A program made the translations under genes and the position numbers. This document shows, in pieces, positions 25,189 to 34,269 of a stretch of 54,463 nt of DNA (positions within the stretch are counted from its first letter, which is position 1; the number at the start of each line of letters is the position of its first letter). This DNA is from Planktothricoides sp. SR001 (GTDB lineage Bacteria; Cyanobacteriota; Cyanobacteriia; Cyanobacteriales; Laspinemataceae), in the NCBI RefSeq assembly GCF_001276715.1, contig NZ_LIUQ01000047.1, positions 1-54,463 of the forward strand, read 5' to 3'. Under the pieces are notes generated by a model. It did no database searches, had not been told where the DNA came from, and was given only the letters and a program-made list of their open reading frames with translations.

Positions 25189-25823
25189 TCTCAAGAATTC
25201 GGCCTTGATTTTTCTCCTTTCTGAGTTTTTTGGAGAATTTTTATTTTTTTCTTTTAGTTGCAAGTTAGCTACATGATATATATCAATAAGTCTTGACTAG
25301 ATTACGACTAATTTGAGGAGCAACCGTTAAATCATCTCAGACATTGGCGACGATTCACCGAATATATCATCGGCAAAATGTATTAAATAGTTATGAAAAA
25401 AATTAGCGGTGGGCTAGATGTTTTCGGGAATAGATCGGACCTGCCCCGACCATTAATCAGTAATTATCCAGGATATCGTGGATAATCTAGACAAAATAAT
25501 CGCCCTAGGGCATCATCCCCGGTTTGGCAACGGTTTCTGGGAATGATTTCAGTTGAGTATATGACAAGCGAGAAAAAAAATAGCACAAAATAGGACAAAG
25601 CAGTTGCCCTAAGTATGAGAATTACGTTAAATTATATTAAGATTTAGCCGGGAACTTGTAACGGATGCAAGTCCCTACACCCGACGATCGCCTCTATGGG
25701 GCGAATCGCGCCAAAATGCCATGTTGTCAGGGCGACATAAATTCTCATTTACGAATTTGGTTAAAAACCCGACCGGATCAAAAAAAACTAGCTGTTCTAC
25801 TTTGTATATAGAGACCATCGCTT
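25189..25823. other. Long leader region of ftsH
   Basis: A 635-nt gap with no gene. GGGAACTTG and CAAGTCCC around 25652-25677 can form a hairpin. ftsH2-type genes often have long leaders, so regulatory RNA is possible, but I recognise no known riboswitch. Confidence 0.45.
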
Positions 25824-27710
25824 ATGAAAGCTTCCTGGAGAATCATCTTACTTTGGGCATTACCTGCATTAGTCATTGGATTTTTTGTGTGGCAAAGCGC
25901 ATTTGCTCCAACTGGCGCTGAGTTGACGCAAAATACCGCCAGTGCGCGGATGAGCTATGGCCGATTTTTAGAATATCTGGACGTGGGTCGAGTCACCAGC
26001 GTCGATCTATTTGACAGCGGTCGCACCGCTATTGTTGAAGCGGTCGATCCAGATTTGGATAACCGAGTTCAGCGTTTCCGGGTGGACTTACCGGGGAATG
26101 CGCCCGAACTGATTAGCCGTCTGCGAGAATCGGAAATTAGTTTTGATATTCATCCGATGTCTAACAATGGCGCAATTTTAGGCATTTTAGGCAATTTAAT
26201 TTTCCCCGTTTTGTTAATCGCTGGATTGTTCTTCCTATTTCGTCGTTCCAATGGCGTTCCTGGCGGCCCAGGTCAAGCCATGAACTTTGCTAAATCTAAG
26301 GCACGGTTCCAAATGGAAGCCAAAACCGGCGTGATGTTTGATGATGTAGCCGGAATTGAAGAAGCTAAAGAAGAACTCCAGGAAGTGGTGACTTTTCTGA
26401 AAAAGCCCGAACGGTTTACCGCTGTGGGTGCGCGTATTCCCAAAGGGGTGCTGTTAGTCGGCCCGCCGGGAACCGGGAAAACTCTGTTGGCTAAGGCGAT
26501 CGCTGGTGAAGCAGGCGTACCTTTCTTCAGTATTTCTGGTTCTGAATTTGTGGAAATGTTTGTCGGGGTTGGGGCGTCTCGCGTCCGTGACCTGTTCAAG
26601 AAAGCCAAAGAAAATGCTCCTTGCATCATCTTTATTGATGAAATTGACGCCGTAGGTCGTCAACGGGGTGCCGGTATTGGCGGTGGTAACGATGAACGGG
26701 AACAAACTCTCAACCAGTTACTTACGGAAATGGATGGGTTTGAAGGCAATACTGGGATTATTATTATTGCCGCTACCAACCGCCCAGATGTGCTGGATTC
26801 GGCTTTGTTGCGTCCCGGTCGCTTTGACCGTCAAGTCACTGTGGATACCCCAGATATTAAGGGTCGCTTAGAAATCTTGGATGTCCACGCTCGGAATAAG
26901 AAATTGTCCGATGAAATTTCTTTGGAGGCGATCGCTCGTCGGACTCCTGGTTTTACGGGTGCTGACCTGGCTAACCTGCTCAACGAAGCCGCCATTCTCA
27001 CCGCCCGTCGCCGCAAAGAAGCGATTACCATGCTGGAAATTGATGATGCCGTTGATCGCGTCATCGCCGGGATGGAAGGCACTCCCCTAGTGGACAGCAA
27101 GAGCAAACGCTTGATTGCTTATCACGAAGTTGGACACGCGATCGTGGGCACCCTGGTCAAAGATCACGACCCCGTACAAAAAGTCACCTTAATTCCTCGT
27201 GGACAAGCCCAAGGTCTGACCTGGTTCACCCCTGGGGAAGAGCAGTTTCTCATTTCCAAATCTCAACTCATGGCTCGGATCATGGGTGCTCTGGGCGGTC
27301 GGGTCGCCGAACAAGTCATCTTTGGGGATGCGGAAGTCACCACCGGCGCCGGAAATGACCTGCAACAAGTCACCGGAATGGCTCGCCAAATGGTGACTCG
27401 CTTCGGGATGTCAGATTTAGGCCCCTTATCTTTAGAAACCCAACAAGGTGAAGTGTTCTTAGGTCGGGATTTAATGACCCGTTCGGAATACTCTGAGGAA
27501 ATTGCCGCCCGCATTGATGCTCAGGTGCGAAGCATTGTCGAACATTGCTACGACATGACCACCAAAATCATCAAAGACAACCGGGTAGTCATGGATCGCT
27601 TAGTGGATTTATTGGTGGAAAAAGAAACCATTGACGGTGAAGAATTCCGTCAAATCGTGGCTGAATACACCAATGTTCCCGAAAAAGAGCAGTTTGTGCC
27701 CCAACTGTAG
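25824..27710 (+). CDS. ftsH: ATP-dependent zinc metalloprotease FtsH (FtsH2-like)
   Basis: This membrane-bound AAA+ protease degrades damaged membrane proteins; the FtsH2 type works with FtsH3 in repair of photosystem II (D1 turnover). Two membrane helices (about 6-24 and 118-139) flank a lumenal domain. The AAA domain has Walker A GPPGTGKT (213-220), Walker B FIDEID (270-275) and the second region of homology [10 protein letters not shown]...LRPGRFDR (316-335). The zinc site is HEVGH (434-438). The length of 628 and the opening [20 protein letters not shown] match the FtsH2 subgroup (Synechocystis slr0228 type) by recall. The single-copy gene is not in an operon; a GC-rich repeat follows the stop directly. 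Confidence 0.96.
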   Translation: MKASWRIILLWALPALVIGFFVWQSAFAPTGAELTQNTASARMSYGRFLEYLDVGRVTSVDLFDSGRTAIVEAVDPDLDNRVQRFRVDLPGNAPELISRLRESEISFDIHPMSNNGAILGILGNLIFPVLLIAGLFFLFRRSNGVPGGPGQAMNFAKSKARFQMEAKTGVMFDDVAGIEEAKEELQEVVTFLKKPERFTAVGARIPKGVLLVGPPGTGKTLLAKAIAGEAGVPFFSISGSEFVEMFVGVGASRVRDLFKKAKENAPCIIFIDEIDAVGRQRGAGIGGGNDEREQTLNQLLTEMDGFEGNTGIIIIAATNRPDVLDSALLRPGRFDRQVTVDTPDIKGRLEILDVHARNKKLSDEISLEAIARRTPGFTGADLANLLNEAAILTARRRKEAITMLEIDDAVDRVIAGMEGTPLVDSKSKRLIAYHEVGHAIVGTLVKDHDPVQKVTLIPRGQAQGLTWFTPGEEQFLISKSQLMARIMGALGGRVAEQVIFGDAEVTTGAGNDLQQVTGMARQMVTRFGMSDLGPLSLETQQGEVFLGRDLMTRSEYSEEIAARIDAQVRSIVEHCYDMTTKIIKDNRVVMDRLVDLLVEKETIDGEEFRQIVAEYTNVPEKEQFVPQL

Positions 27711-27894
27711 AGTAGCTTCCGGGGCCTCCGGGGCTTCCGGAGCTTCCGGGGCTTCCGGATCTTCCGGAGCTTCCGGGGCTTCCGGATCTTCCGGAGCAGA
27801 GGGGAGAGTGAATAGTGAATGGTGAATAGTGAATGCGGTTTTTAGATTAATAAACCACAGCCGGATGGGATTTCTATCTCCGCCTCATAGAGCA
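27711..27894. repeat. TTCCGG-type 9-nt tandem repeats
   Basis: From 27717 to about 27800 a 9-nt unit (variants of GCTTCCGGG, AGCTTCCGG, ATCTTCCGG) is repeated about nine times immediately after ftsH. A short block of GTGAATA-type heptamers follows (27807-27835). Confidence 0.8.
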
Positions 27895-28051
27895 AGTCGG
27901 TTAAAACCGACTAGGAAGCTTATACCGTTTCTAATTAATAATGCAACTTCTTTGGGCGCGGCGGCTTGCGCCCAAATTAACCTAGTAAATGTAGCAATAA
28001 TTTTTAAAATTGGTTTTATATTAAAAGAATTTTAGTCGGTTAAAACCGACT
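27895..28051. mobile_element. 157-bp element bounded by AGTCGGTT-AACCGACT palindromes
   Basis: An identical 18-bp hairpin (AGTCGGTT, AA, AACCGACT) lies at 27895-27912 and 28034-28051. The inner 121 bp carry no gene. It includes TTATACCGTTTC...AATGCAAC followed by GGGCGCGG, a motif that recurs at 43434-43477. This looks like a small non-autonomous repeat pair or a MITE; no target duplication is obvious. Confidence 0.45.
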
Positions 28052-28285
28052 GTAGGGGTTGTATGTCACTATACCATCGCGAACTGCTATATTTTTTTGG
28101 CAAAAAACCGATATGGTTGTTATTGGTTATTAGTTAGTTGTTATTTGTGGTTATTGGCTCGTTGACCCCGTACCAGTCAGCCAACAACCAATAACCAACA
28201 ACCAATAACCCCACCTTAGAAGGGTGGGCTAGGGGGGCTAGGGGGGGCAACAACCAACAACCAATAACCAACAACCAGTAACAAA
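28052..28285. repeat. TTATTGG/CCAACAA repeats downstream of flv1
   Basis: Heptamer-type repeats appear in both orientations (TTGTTATTGG near 28116, CCAACAACCAATAACC near 28180-28280), so the two blocks can pair. They flank a GGGTGGGCTAGGGGGG stretch. I see no gene. Confidence 0.6.
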
Positions 28286-30013
28286 TTAATAATGGCTGCC
28301 AGTATTGCGATAATGCACGGCAGTTACGCCGTTGTCGTTGAGTAGTTTGCCATTTTCAACCACCGCATAGATCACCCAATGATCGCCACATTCGATGCGG
28401 TCTTTGACCACGCATTCTAAATACGCCAGAGCGTCCATCAAAATGGGACAACCATTTGCTGCTTCCGTGGTGTTTAAGCCACTAAAACGGTCTTCCCCTG
28501 GGGCAAAGCGTTTCATAAAATGCTTTCGCAATTGCCGACCTTCGGCCAAGATATTTAAAACAAATTTATCCCCATTATGAGTTAGGGATTCCATTGCCCG
28601 GTCTTTGGCTACGGCAATGGTCAGTCCGGGGGGATTAAAGGTGGCTTGGGAAACCCAAGAGGCTAACATTCCGCTGGTGACATCTCCCCGTTTGACGGAA
28701 ACAACGCACAGGGAACCGACGATGCGACCTACAGCTTGGGCGGTGCGATCGCTTCCTCCGGCAGTCACCGAGGGTTTGGCGGTGCGGAGTTTCTGCGATC
28801 GCTTCAGGGTTTGGGCAAAGTCAATGGCGGCTTCCTCGCAGGTTTGCAAAGTAACATCGGTGGGGGTAAATTTGACGCGAATGGGGTCAAAGCCAAATTG
28901 ATAGCCCGCGTCTTTTAGTTTGCTTTCCAGTAAGTCGATCGCTTCCCCACTCCAACCAAACGATCCAAACACCCCGGCTAATTTATTTTTGGCTGCCGTA
29001 TTCAGGACAATTCCTAATGCACTTTGAATTTGGGTAGGGGCATGACCTCCCAGGGTGGGCGAACCAATAATAAATCCGTCGCATTGTTCGATCGTCGCTT
29101 GAATTTCTGATGCTTGGGCAGATTCACAGTTAATAGAATCTACATCAATTCCCGCACGAGTTAAGCCTTTGGCGATCGCCCCGGCAACGGTGGCCGTATT
29201 GCCATAAGCGGAAGCATAAAGTAAGGCAACTTTTAACGTTTGTGACTTTTGTTGACTACACCATTCGCGATAATTTCTGGTTAATTCTGTCATCCCATAG
29301 CGAACTAATGGGCCGTGACCGGGGGCATATAGTTTAATCGCCGGTAAATCGGCGATTTTATCCAGCGTTGCCATCACTTGTTTCGCTTGGGGGGCGTGCA
29401 AACAATCAAAATAAAAACGCCGATCTTCGTCATAAATTGTCCAGCCTTCATCGGCAATTTGATCCCCGCAAATATGAGCGCCAAAAAACTTATCGGTAAA
29501 TAGTATTTGGGTCAGGGGATCGTAAGTGATTAAACTATCGGGCCATTTGGGGGTGGGGTTGGCAATAAATTGTAATTGATGGCCTTGACCTAAATCGAGG
29601 GTATCTTCCCCTCGGACTACTTGAATATTTAATGTTTCTTCGGCAAAATATTCTCGTAGTTTAATCGCCGCTGGATTGGAGCAAACAAAAGTAATTTGCG
29701 GCGACAAGGCCAATAAAGCTTTTAAAGTTGCTCCCCGATTGGTATTGAAATGTTGAATAATCACATAATTCAACGAATTCCAATCTAACCGTAACTGCAA
29801 AGATTCCAGATAATTTTCGGTGAATGATTCCCCCGGAGGGTCAATGATGGCGCTTTGGTCAGCTTGAATCAGATAACTATTGGCGGTGGTGCCTTTGCCT
29901 AAGCTATATTCTACTTCAAATTTTAAGCGATCCCAAGTGCGCGATCGCAAAATCTTCGTTTCTCGTTCTATAACGGCAATTTGTAAATCTTTTGGTTTGG
30001 TATTTTCTGTCAT
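28286..30013 (-). CDS. flv1: Flavodiiron protein, Flv1-type (class B)
   Basis: With Flv3, this protein reduces oxygen to water on the acceptor side of photosystem I. Domains: metallo-beta-lactamase-like diiron domain (about 25-265), flavodoxin-like domain (about 275-420) and a C-terminal flavin reductase domain (about 450-575), the three-part cyanobacterial form. The iron-binding motif HxExDH is replaced by H88-F-N90-T-N92-R93, so most ligands are missing, as is typical for Flv1/Flv2. I chose ATG 30013 (575 residues); the open frame upstream to 30157 only translates a repeat tract. It lies downstream of flv3 with the same orientation, and no sll0218-like gene separates them, which favours Flv1/Flv3 over Flv2/Flv4. 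Confidence 0.88.
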   Translation of the reverse strand: MTENTKPKDLQIAVIERETKILRSRTWDRLKFEVEYSLGKGTTANSYLIQADQSAIIDPPGESFTENYLESLQLRLDWNSLNYVIIQHFNTNRGATLKALLALSPQITFVCSNPAAIKLREYFAEETLNIQVVRGEDTLDLGQGHQLQFIANPTPKWPDSLITYDPLTQILFTDKFFGAHICGDQIADEGWTIYDEDRRFYFDCLHAPQAKQVMATLDKIADLPAIKLYAPGHGPLVRYGMTELTRNYREWCSQQKSQTLKVALLYASAYGNTATVAGAIAKGLTRAGIDVDSINCESAQASEIQATIEQCDGFIIGSPTLGGHAPTQIQSALGIVLNTAAKNKLAGVFGSFGWSGEAIDLLESKLKDAGYQFGFDPIRVKFTPTDVTLQTCEEAAIDFAQTLKRSQKLRTAKPSVTAGGSDRTAQAVGRIVGSLCVVSVKRGDVTSGMLASWVSQATFNPPGLTIAVAKDRAMESLTHNGDKFVLNILAEGRQLRKHFMKRFAPGEDRFSGLNTTEAANGCPILMDALAYLECVVKDRIECGDHWVIYAVVENGKLLNDNGVTAVHYRNTGSHY

Positions 30014-30171
30014 AAATTCACCAGAATTATTGGCTAATATGTCAATCAAAGAGGATAGAGGATAGAGGATGCATAGGAAAGAGAAGAGAGGAAAGAAAAT
30101 AGAGAATAGAGGAAAGATATTCTCTCTTCTCTCTTCTCTCTTCTCTCTTCTAGGCATCTCTATTTTGGCAA
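30014..30171. repeat. flv3-flv1 spacer filled with CTTCTCT/AGAGGAT repeats
   Basis: Heptamers of the types AGAGGAT (30050-30072) and CTTCTCT (30118-30152) occur in opposite orientation and can pair over several bases. The two genes are probably still cotranscribed through this 158-nt spacer. Confidence 0.65.
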
Positions 30172-31902
30172 TTAGTAATGATTGCCCACTTTACGGTGGT
30201 GAACCGCTGGAGAAGCATCGGGGTTGCTGACCCGACCATCGTCAACGGTGGCATAGACAATCCAGTGATCGCTTAAATCCATCCGTGTGGCCACTTCGCA
30301 TTCGAGATAAGCCACCGCTTCACTAAGAATGGGAGAACCATTTTTCGCCGGTTGGGTTTTCACTCCGGCAAAGCGATCGGCCCCTGGGGCAAACCGCTTT
30401 AAAAAGTGCTTCATTAAGCCTTGATAGTTATCTTCAGCGAGGACATTGAGAACAAAGGTATCGCCTACTTGCATCAGGGCTTCGATCGCCCGGTCTTTGG
30501 CCACAGCAATGGTAATTCCCAAGGGTTCAAAACTGGCTTGAGATACCCAAGAAGCCAACATCGCACTATTCAAATCGCCTTTTTTGGCGGTAATAATATA
30601 AAGTCCGCCGCTGATGCGTCCTAACGCTTTATCCAACTCACTATCGAGGGACTTCATTTGTTTGATTGCTTTCTTCAGTCCCACCTGTTGGCCTATATCT
30701 GTTCCCGCTTCATCACACTGTTGATAAGTGGCTTCCGTGGGAACTTCTTTGATCTGAATATTCGGAAAGATTTGTTTCAATCCCAACTCTTTAAAATCAT
30801 TTTGCAGGGGATAAATTGATAGGTCATTGCCACCCCCAGATTCAAACAAACCAAAGACTTGCTTTTTATTTACCGACGCTTTGATGGTGCCGATCGCCGC
30901 TTCCGCAATGTCTGCACCAACCACCCCGGAAATTGGTGGCGAACCGATGACGATACCTGCGGCTTCACTGGCTAATTCTCGGACTTCGTAGATATCAGCA
31001 GTCCGTAAATCTAGCATTTCCACCGCCACCCCGGTTTTGGTGATACCGTGGGCGATCGCTTGGGAGAGGCGATCGCTATAGCCATAGTCAGAGAAGTAAA
31101 ACACCGCCACGGTGGTTTCCCCTTGGGTTTGGGTTTCACTCCAGGTTTGGTAACGGCGCACCAATTCTTGTAAATTGTGCCGCAACAGTGGCCCGTGACC
31201 AGTGCAAATGGTGGTAATTTCACCCAAAGTTTCCATGCGTTTGATGGCACCGAGTACGGACCGAGCATTGGGAGCCATTAAGCATTCATAGTAAAAGTGG
31301 TAGTCCGCTTCAATGGCTTTGAGGTTTTCATCGTAAGTATGATCCGAGCAATAGTGCATCCCAAACACATCACAAGTGTACAGGGTTTGGGTTTTGCGAT
31401 CGTAGCTCAAAATGGTGTCCGGCCAATGGAGGTTGGGCGCGGAAACAAATTCAATCACGTGACCGTTGCCTAAATCCAAGGTATCGCCGCTTTTTACTTG
31501 GATGCGTTCAAAAGACCTGTGAATAAAGCCTTCCAAAAATTGAATCGCCACTTTAGACGCCACCACGGTAATCTGTGGGGCCAGTTCCAGCAAGTCTTTT
31601 ACCAAACCACTGTGGTCGGGTTCCGTGTGGCTGATAATTAAATAATCAATCTCCTGGGGGTCAATCAAGCCTTTCAATATGGCGAGATATTGCTCGCGGA
31701 ACTTGGCATGAGAGGTATCAACCAGGGCAGTTTTTTCCCCGCGAATTAAAAACGAGTTGTAAGTAGTGCCATTTTGTAGACCAAATTCAATGTCAAAGCG
31801 ATCGCGATCCCAGTCCAGACAGCGAATAGTCTGGGTATTCTCGGCGATCGCTTCAGTGGCGATCGTCAGTCTGGGTTGGGCCTTCTCGGCAAGCATTACC
31901 AT
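30172..31902 (-). CDS. flv3: Flavodiiron protein, Flv3-type (class A)
   Basis: This is the catalytically complete partner of the Flv1/Flv3 pair, which diverts excess electrons to oxygen without forming reactive oxygen species. The diiron motif is canonical: H92-T-E94-P-D96-H97, later CSDHTYDE and GHGPL. The flavodoxin domain (about 260-400) and the C-terminal flavin reductase domain (about 425-576; GDLNSAMLASWVSQASF) complete it. At 576 residues it has the usual length. The start ATG 31902 follows a perfect AGGAGG with a 6-nt gap. flv1 lies 158 nt downstream. Flv4 is the alternative identity; the absence of a small gene between the two makes Flv3 likelier. Confidence 0.88.
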   Translation of the reverse strand: MVMLAEKAQPRLTIATEAIAENTQTIRCLDWDRDRFDIEFGLQNGTTYNSFLIRGEKTALVDTSHAKFREQYLAILKGLIDPQEIDYLIISHTEPDHSGLVKDLLELAPQITVVASKVAIQFLEGFIHRSFERIQVKSGDTLDLGNGHVIEFVSAPNLHWPDTILSYDRKTQTLYTCDVFGMHYCSDHTYDENLKAIEADYHFYYECLMAPNARSVLGAIKRMETLGEITTICTGHGPLLRHNLQELVRRYQTWSETQTQGETTVAVFYFSDYGYSDRLSQAIAHGITKTGVAVEMLDLRTADIYEVRELASEAAGIVIGSPPISGVVGADIAEAAIGTIKASVNKKQVFGLFESGGGNDLSIYPLQNDFKELGLKQIFPNIQIKEVPTEATYQQCDEAGTDIGQQVGLKKAIKQMKSLDSELDKALGRISGGLYIITAKKGDLNSAMLASWVSQASFEPLGITIAVAKDRAIEALMQVGDTFVLNVLAEDNYQGLMKHFLKRFAPGADRFAGVKTQPAKNGSPILSEAVAYLECEVATRMDLSDHWIVYATVDDGRVSNPDASPAVHHRKVGNHY

Positions 31903-32447
31903 CTATGGCCTCCTAAAGAGTGATTTTGTTTATCTGCTGCATTTATTGTTACATATCGTAACATATAATGTATGCTTAAATATTTTATGATTTTGATAAA
32001 GTTAATTTAACTTACGCGCCAATTCCTCAGCATATCAGCATAATCAGAGATTAAAGGATATCGAAGGTGATCGCTTCGGCGTTGCGGATGCAACCGAAGC
32101 GATCACGTTGCGTAGCAATCTCGCACTGAATATTCCATTAGAGGTGGGAAAAAATTAGAAATCATTATTTGATAGATAATCCAACTCACTTCGACACTGA
32201 ATCCCTTCGACACTGAATGTATGCCCTGAATGTATGCCCTGAATGTAAACATTCTTGCCTAAATCATAAACCAAAGGAGAAATGATTATTGCTTTTGCTG
32301 CCTATTTTTGCGGATTTTTTTTGCGTAAGTTGGGTTTGACTTCGTGCCAGCCAACCTAAAAATACGAGAGATTTTGGTTGACATTCGTCGATCAACGATT
32401 CCAGGATATTTAATTTTATTGTAAAACTTATTGTAAAACTTCATTCG
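31903..32447. other. Spacer with inverted repeat and 13-14-nt tandem repeats
   Basis: GTGATCGCTTCGG (32067-32079) pairs with CCGAAGCGATCAC (32094-32106), and its loop holds a second small hairpin GTTGC-GCAAC. At about 32193-32250 TTCGACACTGAATCC-like and TGAATGTATGCCC units are tandemly repeated two to three times. The flv3 promoter should lie near 31930-31990 (AT-rich); I cannot assign the boxes. No gene is seen. Confidence 0.55.
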
Positions 32448-32975
32448 ATGAATTCAGAAAAATTAGAGCGAATCCAAAATGAGTACAAGACAGGTCGCTA
32501 TGCCTTTGAACGCGGTCAGTACCGCCAAGCCATCAAACACCTAGAAACGGCGACTGGTTTGGTGGAAAAAACCACTCGGTTTGGCGGCGAAGTGCAAATA
32601 TGGTTGGTGACGGCTTATGAAGCATCAGGAGAAGGGGCAAAAGCGATCGCCCTTTGTCAAACACTGACTCGTCATCCTTATATTGAAACCCGCAAACAAG
32701 CCCGTCGGTTATTGGCAATTTTAGAAGCACCCCAATTGCGGATGCACCCAGAATGGCGGGTAGAAATTCCCGATTTGAGTAAACTCGATGAAAGTGAGGC
32801 CAAATTTCGCCAAGTCAGCGAAGCCCCAAAGCCCAAACGCCGGGAACCCAAGCGCCCGCCTGCGGAACCCGAACCCGTGGATCTGTCCCAAGTGAATACC
32901 AAAGATAATCAATTTATTTGGGTCGCCCTTGGTGCCAGTGTGCTGATTTTAGGTGGGTTAATCTGGTTTAGTTAA
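32448..32975 (+). CDS. TPR-like protein with a C-terminal membrane anchor
   Basis: The 175-residue protein has helical-repeat sequence in its first half (YKTGRYAFERGQYRQAIKHLETA and IWLVTAYEASGEGAKAIALCQTL), consistent with two tetratricopeptide repeats for protein contacts. A proline- and charge-rich linker (about 120-150; KPKRREPKRPPAEPEPV) leads to a final membrane helix (157-174, FIWVALGASVLILGGLIWF), so it is tail-anchored. Such proteins are conserved in cyanobacteria, but I know no assigned function. It has no close neighbour on the same strand; the Crp-type regulator follows 357 nt later. Confidence 0.8.
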   Translation: MNSEKLERIQNEYKTGRYAFERGQYRQAIKHLETATGLVEKTTRFGGEVQIWLVTAYEASGEGAKAIALCQTLTRHPYIETRKQARRLLAILEAPQLRMHPEWRVEIPDLSKLDESEAKFRQVSEAPKPKRREPKRPPAEPEPVDLSQVNTKDNQFIWVALGASVLILGGLIWFS

Positions 32976-33077
32976 CCACCTCGCTGCGATCGGGGCGGAG
33001 AAATTTCTCGGACATAAATATTACCGGCATTTGATCGTTATTTTTGATCTAGCCTGAGTGACCGGGGATAAACTCAC

Positions 33078-33104
33078 TTGACAACCGCACCTACAAGGTA
33101 AAAT
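33078..33104 (+). promoter_or_regulatory. Possible promoter upstream of the Crp-family gene
   Basis: TTGACA (33078-33083) and TAAAAT (33099-33104) are separated by only 15 nt, shorter than ideal. It is the best pair I see in the 357-nt gap 32976-33332, which otherwise holds no gene. The leader would be about 220 nt. Confidence 0.35.
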
Positions 33105-33332
33105 GACACACAAGAATGCTTGTACTAGAACAGGAAATCCCTAGGACACCCCTGATCGCGCTGTACAGCAATAAACAGATAACCCCAAATTGATGAAAAA
33201 ACCGACAGCGCTAGTTTCCTGTAAAAGATTCATCTGGAAAGTTATCTGTAGCGTGTGGAACCCGACAATTTAAACTGTCGTCCACCGGAAATTCTGGCGA
33301 CCTTATATTTTAAAACAGTTAAAACAGCTTTC

Positions 33333-34016
33333 ATGGACACCGAAGCTTTTAGTGAGCTATTTCCCCTCTTTAATTCCGCCAATCCAGAAACCTTGGAATG
33401 GCTATCGTCTGTCACCGATGAACACGAATATCCAGCCAACCGAGCCGTCTTAATGGAAGATTCCTGGGGCAATGCCGTTTACTTTGTGGCATCGGGCTGG
33501 GTGAAAGTTAGACGACTTTCTGGAGATAGTGTGGTGACATTGGCCATTTTAGGTCGAGGTGATTTCTTTGGCGAAATGGCAATTTTAGATGAATCGCCTC
33601 GTTCTACGGATGTAATTGCTTTATCTCCTGTGGAGTTACTCAGCCTCTCGGCCCAGAGATTTATTCAGATTTTGTTTAAAGACGCTCAACTTCATCATCG
33701 AATGTTGCAGCTAATGGTCAAGCGACTGCGGCAAACAAACTTGCGGTTTCAAATCCGTAACCGTCCCCCAGCGGTTAAGTTGGCTAATACTTTGGTGAAT
33801 TTAGCTGAAAACTATGGTCAACCCACGGAGAAAGGAACGGAAATTTATAATATTCCTTTCACAGATTTGGCCGATGTCACCGATATCGGTTTGGAAGAAA
33901 CCAAAAAAATTATGCAAAAGTTACTGGATAAAGGCTGGATCAAAATTGATGAGTCACAAAAGGCTATGTATTTAATTAATCTGAAGCAGTTAACTCAGTT
34001 AGCTGGCCACGTTTAA
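33333..34016 (+). CDS. Crp/Fnr-family transcription regulator
   Basis: This 227-residue protein has an N-terminal cyclic-nucleotide-binding beta-barrel (about 15-125) with a well-kept phosphate-binding motif, FGEMAILDESPRST, so cAMP binding is plausible. A long dimer helix follows (about 115-150), then a winged helix (about 150-220) whose recognition helix is TDIGLEETKKIMQKL. No Cys cluster is present, so it is not an oxygen-sensing FNR. I chose ATG 33333 because it begins the conserved part; the frame is open to 33255. The targets are unknown. It could be a SyCRP-like cAMP regulator or one of several Crp paralogues of cyanobacteria. Confidence 0.85.
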   Translation: MDTEAFSELFPLFNSANPETLEWLSSVTDEHEYPANRAVLMEDSWGNAVYFVASGWVKVRRLSGDSVVTLAILGRGDFFGEMAILDESPRSTDVIALSPVELLSLSAQRFIQILFKDAQLHHRMLQLMVKRLRQTNLRFQIRNRPPAVKLANTLVNLAENYGQPTEKGTEIYNIPFTDLADVTDIGLEETKKIMQKLLDKGWIKIDESQKAMYLINLKQLTQLAGHV

Positions 34017-34269
34017 TCTGCTTCTTCTGAACAGAACTGACTGGACTAACACAAAAACCCGGTTTATTCCTTCACCTTTGGGATGAGATTGCCCCCTGAT
34101 GGCTTACAACCGGGTTACCTGAACAGATGAATTTGCCACGATAGCATTTAGTGTTTAACTGACCGTTTAATTGACCGTTTAATTGAGTGTTTAATTGAGT
34201 GTTAATTGAGCGCTAATTGAGCGTTTAATTTAGTATTATTTAGCCTTGTAATCTTTTTTACCAAATCCC
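34017..34269. repeat. TTTAATTGA-type 12-15-nt tandem repeats
   Basis: Between about 34150 and 34245 variants of GACCGTTTAATT and GAGTGTTTAATT are repeated about seven times, just before the peptidase gene. Upstream, AAAACCCGGTTTATT (34051-34065) and CAACCGGGTTACC (34107-34119) resemble the GGTTTCT palindrome family. Confidence 0.65.

Noticed and set aside
27631-27825. ORF rich in Gly-Ala-Ser
   Set aside because: It reads the 9-nt repeat after ftsH out of frame with the real gene and has no start signal.
30014-30157. 48-residue N-terminal extension of Flv1
   Set aside because: It translates the CTTCTCT repeat tract; the family starts at the ATG at 30013.
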